Positions 56,722-64,000 of a stretch of DNA of 64,000 nt are shown in pieces. Source of the stretch: Carnegiea gigantea (taxonomy: Eukaryota > Streptophyta > Magnoliopsida > Caryophyllales > Cactaceae); the NCBI GenBank assembly GCA_029747015.1, contig JAKOGI010000181.1:894965-958964 (forward strand), read 5' to 3'. The translations under genes were made by a program, and so were the position numbers. Each line of letters opens with the position of its first letter. Within the stretch, counting starts at the first letter, position 1. The notes under the pieces are model-generated. The model saw only the letters and a list, made by a program, of their open reading frames with translations, had not been told where the DNA came from and ran no database searches.

Positions 56722-56759
56722 TTGCTCGAGGACGAGCAAAAGATAGGTGTGGGGGTATT
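56722..56759 (+). promoter_or_regulatory. Hairpin and polypurine tract before array 2 LTR 3
   Basis: TTGCTCG, AGGA, CGAGCAA at 56722-56739, then GTGTGGGGGTATT directly before the LTR. Confidence 0.8.
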
Positions 56760-58137
56760 TGTTAGGCGATAATTTGTCGCATTTTACATGCCTTTTTCGC
56801 CTAATCTTAGCTCGTACAATAACGTAATTTTTAGGGTTTTTTTTGTTTTATTCAGTATTCTTTGAGATTTTTACTTGTTTTGATTATTCTTGTAGGTAAT
56901 AAGTTGAACCAAGCAAATACCGCGAAAAGGGGCGAAAAAGGATCAAACCAGACGAAAAGACGGAAAACGGAGCCAGTCGGGCAAAACCAGCCAGCAATAT
57001 GGCACGCCCACCTCGTGCCACATGGCACGGTGGGGCCGTGGCACATAGGCACGGTCGTGCCTCTTCCCATTCGCGTGCGCTGTTTCGTTTTCGCCGAGTC
57101 CTATTTAAACGCACTTCCTTCGTGGTTTTCGGGGGCTTCTTCTTCCACTTCCTTAGGGTAGTTTAGTTTAGGTTTTTAGCCAATAAAAGCCCCTTTGAAG
57201 GGATTAGATTAGGATTTTAGTGGTATTGATTTGAGATTCAAGCTTATGGATTCCAAGTTCGTTCATTCAATTCAAGCATAAGTCTTCTTCGGTCTGTCTT
57301 ATTATTCAATTTTGTTCTTGCTTAATCTTATTAGTTTAGATTGTATTAGTTTAAGTGCTTAGTTTTGATTGTTAATTCATGTTTTATTTGGTTGTTAGAT
57401 TTCATTCTCTTTCCTTCAGTTCATGTTTATTATGTTCTTCATTAGTTTAGGTTTAGGTTTAGGTGTTTGTATTTTGTTAATGATTAGTTGTTAAAATTTG
57501 CGGACTTGGGTTGTAATTAGCCTCTTGATGGCTAATTGATCTTGTACTAGGCCTAACCATACCCAATCTATACTTAGAACCTAGAGGTTTCCCTCACGCC
57601 CACCAAGTGTTCGATGAAATGCTTGAGAGAGCTTTCATCCAGGGCGATTGACTTCTGCTGAGAGGTGAGGTCAATTAGCTGGTGTGGGAGAGGGAATAAC
57701 CGAGTTCAGGACATGAAAATAGTATCCGAATCGAGTTAGGTCCGGGGTTGCTAGTTTTGTAGTCTAATTGGGCTAACCCCATGAAAATAGGTGGTTAGGC
57801 TAATTAGATTAGCTCATGACCTTTGAGAGAGGGCTTGGGTGGTCTTTGATGGTGCAACCAATCATCTCTAGTTCGTGATGTAGTTTGGGTAGGTTAGGAC
57901 TCGTCTTGATTAGTTGGTTCGTCCATTGGTCAAATCACAACTCCAAGTCACTTTTTCTATGTTTGTTAGCGTAGTTTAGGTTACCCTTTGTTTTCCTTTG
58001 ATTTCGCCTAGCTCGAGATGCTTTAGTTAGCCTTGGTAGTTGAAAACACAATTCCCTGTGGACGACACCTCAAGTACTCAACGATACACCTTGCACTTGG
58101 GGTTTATAAATGTTAAAACTTTGTTTTTCCGCTAACA
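56760..58137 (+). repeat. Array 2 LTR 3 (1378 bp)
   Basis: It starts TGTTAGGCG and ends CCGCTAACA, identical at its end to LTR 1, and is followed by GTTCT, the target duplication. In its 3' two thirds it agrees with LTR 1 against LTR 2. Confidence 0.9.
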
Positions 58138-58142
58138 GTTCT

Positions 58143-58227
58143 TCTCATTAGAGCTGAGGATTTTAGAAAGCTCAGGCGATTTCCGCTATAGGTTACAGGT
58201 TAGGAAGGGCAAATGGAGTTGGCTTCC
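58143..58227 (-). other. GRP 5' leader, copy B, promoter side
   Basis: 58143-58211 matches the rest of the copy A leader (TCTCRTTAGAG...RAGAAGGGC-type sequence) with scattered differences. Beyond the point where copy A is cut by array 1, copy B continues with AAATGGAGTTGGC toward the TATA box, so it preserves the promoter side of the gene. Confidence 0.75.
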
Positions 58228-58235
58228 TATTTATA
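58228..58235 (-). promoter_or_regulatory. TATA box of GRP copy B
   Basis: On the - strand it reads TATAAATA within GCCTATAAATAGG. Without array 2 it lies about 127 nt upstream of the ATG-equivalent position, leaving a leader of roughly 100 nt, normal for a plant gene. It no longer drives any nearby coding sequence. Confidence 0.65.
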
Positions 58236-58408
58236 GGCAAATAGCCACTTAGCCTAATCCAGTGTGCATAGGGCCCTCTCTATCTGAGCGCTTACACTTG
58301 AGAAAAAAAATTTTTGACAGAAATGTGAAAATCTTACCCTTGTATTCAAAAGGTGAGATTAATGTGGCAAATTATTACATACTCCCAAGCACATGTCCTC
58401 CCATTCCC
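58236..58408 (-). other. Upstream region of GRP copy B
   Basis: Unique-looking, non-coding sequence upstream of the TATA box up to the microsatellite island. No particular regulatory motif can be supported. Confidence 0.4.
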
Positions 58409-58445
<37 letters not shown>

Positions 58446-58587
58446 ATACTATAGATATATCTTAATAGATATGTAAGTGTCCATATACATACAGACATAC
58501 ATACAACATACATAACTACATAATACCTTACATATGTAAGTGTATACTATATATATATAAGTGTGCATATACTATATATATATATAT

Positions 58588-58622
<35 letters not shown>

Positions 58623-59355
58623 TATATATATAAGTGTACATATATACTATCTATATATATATATCTATATATCTACATACATACATACATATATATATGA
58701 TATCTTAAACATGTATATATAATATAATATATATAAATATCTATAGATATACATATGAAATATATATACCTATATACACCACAACATAATATATATAATA
58801 TTACACACAACACACACACCTATATACATTATATATCTACACAACACACACACACACACACACACACATATCTATATATATAGAGATATATATGCACAAC
58901 TTTATACATATACATACACATTTATGGTGTGTGTATATATATAGATATATATATTATATATATTTATATATATAGTATTATATATATCATATATATATTA
59001 TTATATATATCTCTATATAGATATATATAATATATATATATATATAGATCAGAAGACATATACCTTATACATATACATAAATATATGTATGTATGTATGT
59101 ATGTATGTATATGTGTATATATATATAATATATAACAGATAGATATAGAATATATATAATAGTATATATATTACATATATAAGATTAATATATACAGATA
59201 TTATACATGTATATATAGGTACAACATAATAAGGCATAATTATATATACTCAATAATATATATACATATACTAATATATTATATACACACACACACACGC
59301 ACACACACACATATGTATCCATATATATATGCATATGTGTGTGTGTGTGTGTGTA
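58409..59355. repeat. TA/CA/GT microsatellite island
   Basis: Almost 950 bp of dinucleotide and related repeats: long (TA)n runs (58409-58447, 58570-58635, 58928-59050), (CA)n at about 58844-58868 and 59285-59310, (GTAT)n at about 59085-59110, and (GT)n at 59336-59354. Small ORFs rich in Tyr/Ile/His come from the repeat and are not genes. Confidence 0.9.
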
Positions 59356-59398
59356 ATTTTTTTCTTCCTTCTTTGTAAACCCAGGTGATCTGGGCGCC

Positions 59399-60411
59399 AT
59401 GGCTAGAGGTGGAAGGAAAAGGTCGACCTCGAGTTCAACCACAGCTGCTGGAAGAGGAGGGGCACCCTCCTGAGGACTCCCCCATCACAATTGATCAGAA
59501 TAATCCTGAATTACCCCCCCAGGTTGCGGAAGAAAGGAATGAAACATTACAAAGGAGGTTAGAGAGCACGCCAAGACCCTTCTCTTCGTATGCTTTTATG
59601 GTGCATCCAAACGAAGGTGTGCAGCTTTAGATTTTGTTCCTATTTCAGAAATCAATGGAATGAATTGTGCTGAAATAGTTGGGGAGGACATTTAAGAGGA
59701 GCTTACATACTGGCAAAATACAGTTGTTTGCTGTGTGCTTGGGGCTAATCCCCCAGTTGAGCTAATTAATGGATTTGTGCGAAGAATTTGGAGTGCTTAT
59801 GCCATTGACAAGGTATTGCTAGTCAAGAAAGGCCTCTACCTTGTGAGATTTTTAAGAACTCAAGCTGCAGAGATGGTGGCACACAAGGGCCTTTACCATT
59901 TTGACCACAAACCATTTATTGTCAAACCATGGAACCCTGAACTGGATATCAATATGGACCAAATTGCTGCCCTGCCAATCTGGATTCAACTTCCAAAATT
60001 AGACATCAAATACTGCGGGGGCTAGAGCCTAAGTAAATTGGGAAGTTTATTAGGAATTCCCCGGAAGATAGACAAATATACGAAGGAGAAAACTATGTTG
60101 AGATATGCTAGAATCTTGGTGGAGATGCCTGTTGATGGCTAGTACCCAGAATTTATTAAATTTGTCAATGAGAAGGATGTAATGATTGGAAAAAGGGTTG
60201 TTTATGAATGGTTGTCACTCAAATGTGATCATTGCAGGATGTTTGGGCACACACAGGACTCATATAGGAAGAACGAACAGCACAAGAAAGAATAGAGGGT
60301 TAAAAACAACACCTCATCTCAAATTACACAGCAACCACAAGCTCATACACAAAGCCCCATACAGCAAATAACTGATGCTGAAAAAGAGGGGGATATGATT
60401 TTCAGAAAGTG
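59399..60411 (+). pseudogene. LINE ORF1 (DUF4283, zinc knuckle)
   Basis: RNA-binding ORF1 protein. The ATG at 59399 gives MARGGRKRSTSSSTTAAGRG, typical of plant L1 ORF1, but stops after about 24 codons. The frame changes near 59470 and again near 59630. The DUF4283 domain spans about 59690-60130 (LINGFVRRIWSAYAIDKVLL, FIVKPWNPELD, ALPIWIQLP). The zinc knuckle KCDHCRMFGHTQDSY near 60222 has Tyr in place of the last Cys (TGT/TGC to TAT). A stop near 60024 and another near 60139 are present. Confidence 0.83.
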
Positions 60412-60565
60412 ACCAGAGGGAATACCAAGGGGAATCCATCCCATACTCAACAGAACAATATAAGGATGGATTGCACGATACCAATTGCTAATTCATTCCA
60501 AACATTGCTAGAAAGGGAGGTGCCTGAAAGAAGAGAATAGATAGGGATGGAGAGCATATCCACAA

Positions 60566-63500
60566 ATGGTGAAAATACCTAGCTGGAATGTAAGGGGCAT
60601 GAATGGCCCCATAAAACAGGAAGATTTAAGAATCTTTCAGTCTCATCAGCAAGTTGGTTTGATAGGTTTTATAGAGACCAAAGTCCAACTATAGAAGGTT
60701 GACCATGTGATGAGGAAAATATGTAATCGATGGCAATGGGATCATAATGCTACACATACTAAAAGAGGCAGCATTATAGTTAGCTGGCACCTATCCAAGT
60801 ACAGTTTCAAGACACTCTAGAAAAGTGACCAACTGGTACATGGTGAGGTCATACAATACTCTACATCTAAGAAATGTTACCTAACTTTTGTTTATAGTAG
60901 GAATGTAGAGGAACAAAGACAGCCATTATAGGATTCACTGAGAAGCAGTACATCTACTGTGGATGATGCCCCTTGGTGTGTTCTAGGTCACTTCAATGCA
61001 GTGTTGCATCCTGGGGACAGAGTAGGAGGAGTAGAAGTGACTGAGGGAGAAATTACAGACTTTGCAGACTGCCTTCTCCGATGTAGGCTACATGAATTCC
61101 ATCACACAGGTGTTTTTTTCACCTGGACCAACAAAACTATTTGGTCTAGGATTGATATGGCATTTTATAATGATTTTTGGCATGATTCCTTTGACTTTAC
61201 TCATGTACACTATCTGACTCAAGGTCCATCTGACCACTCCCCCATTGCCTTGAGTTTTCCTTCTTGCCCAAAGCCAAAAAGTAGCTTCCAATTCTGTGAT
61301 ATGTGGGCTAAAGATGAAACTTTTGAGGCCATAATCCTAAACAGCATGCAACATCAGCAATCACACACATATTTAGGAGCCCTGAGCTGAGGCATCCACT
61401 AAAACAACTAAACAGATCTAGATATGCTGACATATATACTCAGTAAGCAAAGGTGAGGGAGGAACTCACCACCATCCAAACATAGTTACATCAAGACCCA
61501 GTCAATGGGGACCTGTTACAGAAGGGAATCAAGTGTAGAGATCATTATGTCAGCATCACTCACTCTGCAATCTCTCTTCTTAAACAGCAAGGCAAGGCTA
61601 ACTGGATAGCTTACGGAGATGAATGCTCAAGATTCTTCATGTCCAGAATCAAACAAAGGCAAGCAATGACATGCATCTATACCCTAAGGGATCATAATGA
61701 CCAATGGGTAGAGGGCTTTGATAATGTGGCTGAAGTCACGACCAATTTTTATTAGGGTTTACTGGGGGAAAAAGAGCATCATAGAACAATGATTGATCAC
61801 CAAGTTCTCAATCAAGGGAAGTACTTGAGTATTGAGCAGCAAATACATCTATGCCATCCATTTATTGACAATGACATCAAACAAGCACTCTTTTCCATCC
61901 CTAATCACAAATCACCTGGGCCTGATGGTTTTACTAGTGGATTCTATAAAGAAGCCTGGGATTGCATAGGGAATTTAGTGTGTCAAGCAGCCAAAGAGTT
62001 CTTTTTAAAAGGGGAGTTGCCAAGTTTTATGGGGAGACAAAACTAGTACTGATACCTAAAACCATCAATCCTGAAAGAGCAAAGGACTTTAGGCCTATAT
62101 GTTGCTGCAATGTAATATATAAATGCATCACAAAATTGCTATGCAATAGGCTAAAAGAGGTACTCCCTGAGCGGGTGAATGTAGGACAGGGAGCCTTTGT
62201 CCAGGGGAGAGAGCTTCTGTTTAATGTACTGCTATATCGAGACCTGATTAGGGGCTATAACAGGAAGCATATATCTCCTAGGTGCATCATAAAGGTGGAT
62301 CTCCATAAAGGTTTTGATTCAGTCCATTGGGAATTCATACATGACCTACTCACTGCACTCAAATTCCTGCCTTTGTTCATAAAATGGGTTATGTCCTATA
62401 TTACTTCAGTCCAATTTGCAATCAATATAAATGGACAACAGGGTCACAAATTTAAAGGTCCAAGAGGGTTGAAGTAAGGGGACCTCCTTTCCCCGCTACT
62501 ATTTGTTCTCATTATGGAGTATCTGTGTAGGCTTTTCAAGCAAGCTAGTGCATAAGAAGGGTTTGATTTCCATTCCCACTGCAAGCCAATGGGGCTGACA
62601 CACCTCTTGTTTGCAGATGACTTAATCATCTTCTGTAAAGCAAAGCCCACTGCCGTCAAGCTCTTGATGGAGGCTTTTAAAGTGTTTACAAGCTGCACAA
62701 GTCTGAAAGCTAATCAAGATAAATCACAAATTGTCTTTGGGGGTGAATGCATAGCCCTGCAGAAGGAATGCCTGGAGGTAACAGGATTTGCAGAAGGTAA
62801 ACTTCCTTTCAAATACCTGGGCATGCCCATTACTGCAAGTAGACTGACAAAGGTGGAATGTAGACTTTTGGTTGGGAAGATTACAGCCAGAATCCTATCA
62901 TGGACAACAAGACACATTTCATATGCAAGAAGGGTGGTTTTAGTGAATATAGTCTTGTTTGGGATGTATAGCTACTAGGCGCAGATTTTTATTATCCCAC
63001 AAGAAATAGTGAACCAAGTTATCAAAGTGTGCAGGACCTTCTTATTAGGGGGGATGCTATATATAAAAAAGCTCTATACATCTCATGGGACACAATTTAT
63101 CAACCCAAAAAGCATGGAGGCTTAGGGGTGAAGAACCTGAACCTATGGAATATTGCATGTGTTGCAAAACTAATTTGTGCTGTTGCAAAGAAGAAGGACA
63201 TTCTGTGGGTTCAATGGATACATAAGAGATATCTAAAGGGGAAGGATTGCTACTCCCCAAAAGGAGATACAAGCTGGCACTAGAAGAAACTACAGCAAGT
63301 GAAAGCAAAATTCAGGGCATACCCAAAAAGGGATTATAGACTGAATGAAGGACATCAATGGCTTATGCAAAATATAGCAAAACCCTTATGGACAAATCTT
63401 GTCTGGACAAGAACAAGCCTTCCTAGGGATTCTTTTACTGCATGGATGTTCATGCATCAAAGACCACCAGTGCATTCAACGGTTGGAAGATACACTAAGC

Positions 63501-63907
63501 TGTAATCCATGGAGGGCAAGTTCTGCCATCAAAAACATGAGACATAAGAGCACCTGTTCTTTGAATGTCAATATGCAGCAATAATTTGGGAAGACTTCCA
63601 AAAGGAATGGGGAATTAAACTTGAAATGACAGGGATGGAACTCTACCTTAAATCCCTTACTAAGCTAAAGCAATCCAAGAAGATCAGAGGGGTGATATAT
63701 GCACTGATTTATGCAGTCACATATAACATCTAGAAGGCCAGAAACAATTTGGTGTTCAAAAACTAGACACTCCCCCTACAGCAGATCCTGCATGAAGCAA
63801 GGGAACATATTACCCAAGGAATTCTGCACTTACAAGACTACAATCACAATTACAATACATGTATAGACTTCATACTCAATAGACAGATGAGACTAGGGTC
63901 ATCCTAG
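60566..63907 (+). pseudogene. LINE ORF2 (endonuclease, reverse transcriptase)
   Basis: ORF2 nicks the target and primes reverse transcription there. The ATG at 60566 starts VKIPSWNVRGMNGPI, the endonuclease N-terminus; IETK is near 60670. The motif normally GDFN reads GHFN (CAC at 60989-60991), losing an active-site Asp. SDHSPIAL near 61231 is kept. RT: HKSPGPDGFTSGFYKEAWD near 61906, LVLIPK near 62045, IIKVDLHKGFDSVHW near 62288, then a stop in the RGLxQGD box (62475-62477). The catalytic FADDL is intact (62610-62624). The C-terminal zinc-containing region runs about 63390-63720. At least ten stops or shifts make it non-functional. Confidence 0.87.
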
Positions 63908-63964
63908 GGCTCCTTAGGCTGTAAATACCTATTTTTGCTCCAATGAATTACCTTTCACTGTGCA

Positions 63965-63967
<3 letters not shown>

Positions 63968-64000
<33 letters not shown>
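63968..64000. repeat. (AT)n tract at the window end
   Basis: A pure AT dinucleotide run directly after the LINE 3' end, continuing past the window. It matches in type the (TA)n tracts 5' of the LINE. Confidence 0.9.

Larger units (their letters stand above)
48583..58137 (+). mobile_element. Array 2: tandem gag-only gypsy LTR-internal-LTR-internal-LTR
   Basis: Three LTRs (starts 48583, 52659, 56760) alternate with two 2.72-kb internals; unit lengths are 4076 and 4101 bp. GTTCT flanks the whole array on both sides (48578-48582 and 58138-58142). Each internal has a tRNA-Asp primer site, a gag-like ORF with a zinc knuckle, hairpins and a polypurine tract, but no protease, RT, RNase H or integrase. 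This is the layout of non-autonomous gag-only (TR-GAG-like) elements. The array splits the GRP copy B leader. Confidence 0.9.
59356..63967 (+). mobile_element. L1-type LINE, near full length, decayed
   Basis: A non-LTR retrotransposon with ORF1 (DUF4283 and zinc knuckle) and ORF2 (endonuclease, RT, zinc-containing C-terminus) in the plant L1 order. The 5' end is placed just after (GT)n. The 3' end has no poly(A) but runs into (AT)n. Both sides are dinucleotide repeats, so target duplications cannot be defined. Confidence 0.85.

Noticed and set aside
8770..58137. Whole region as one satellite or segmental duplication
   Set aside because: B, C, array 1 and array 2 have unrelated LTRs and defined borders, so they are separate insertions rather than one repeated block.
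27417..58211. The ~105-bp leader copies as a giant target-site duplication of array 1
   Set aside because: LTR elements make 4-6 bp duplications, and these copies differ at about one base in eight, far more than expected for a duplication made at insertion. Tandem gene copies with later deletion fit better.
59049..59442. Tyr/Ile/His-rich - strand ORFs in the microsatellite island
   Set aside because: They are translations of TA, CA and GTAT repeats without any protein-like feature.

Overview
The window is retrotransposon-rich nuclear DNA from a flowering plant, probably a eudicot. The evidence is Copia, Ty3/gypsy (Athila/Tat-like) and L1-type elements with plant-specific features (tRNA-Asp primer sites, Athila-type env-like ORF, DUF4283-type LINE ORF1), plus one recognisable cellular gene, a secreted glycine-rich protein (GRP). 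No tRNA, rRNA, CRISPR or prokaryotic gene is visible. Every retroelement whose direction can be read is on the + strand; the GRP gene is on the - strand.

Layout. 1-4784: 3' part of a Sirevirus-like Copia element (RNase H end of pol, extra downstream ORF with 466 intact codons, polypurine tract, 1.49-kb 3' LTR). 4785-8075: non-coding DNA holding a second, badly decayed Copia RT/RNase H fragment. 8076-8769: C-terminal glycine-rich half of the GRP pseudogene. 8770-27236: an Athila-like element (B) with gag, protease and an env-like ORF but no RT, RNase H or integrase; its 5' LTR is itself split by a complete but dead gypsy element (C, 9434-18973). 27237-27520: N-terminal exon and 5' UTR of the same GRP gene. 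27521-48541: array 1, a tandem LTR-internal-LTR-internal-LTR structure of an autonomous-type gypsy family with decayed gag-pol. 48542-48582 and 58143-58240: a second copy of the GRP 5' leader plus its TATA box, split by array 2 (48583-58137), a tandem LTR-internal-LTR-internal-LTR structure of a gag-only family. 58409-59355: a TA/CA/GT microsatellite island. 59356-63967: a decayed L1-type LINE. 63968-64000: another (AT)n tract running off the window.

How it fits together. A GRP locus of under 1 kb has been stretched over about 50 kb: TATA box near 58.23 kb, start codon at 27.4 kb, stop codon at 8.18 kb. Target-site duplications support insertion of B (GCCAC/GCTAC) and array 2 (GTTCT on both sides). 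Array 1 has no matching flanks and its last LTR lacks about 20 terminal bases; it lies between two copies of the GRP leader that differ at roughly one base in eight. In both arrays the outer LTRs look more like each other than like the middle LTR, which would fit recombination of a second, extrachromosomal copy into an existing insertion.

The four gypsy families have different LTRs but share a tRNA-Asp-type primer site and a recurring RNA-hairpin design: a stem closing an AGGA-type loop followed by a G-rich tract, once after the coding region and once just before the 3' LTR. Nothing in the window appears to encode a complete functional protein, except possibly the 466-codon ORF of the Sirevirus-like element. 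All comparisons were made by eye, without alignment or database search.
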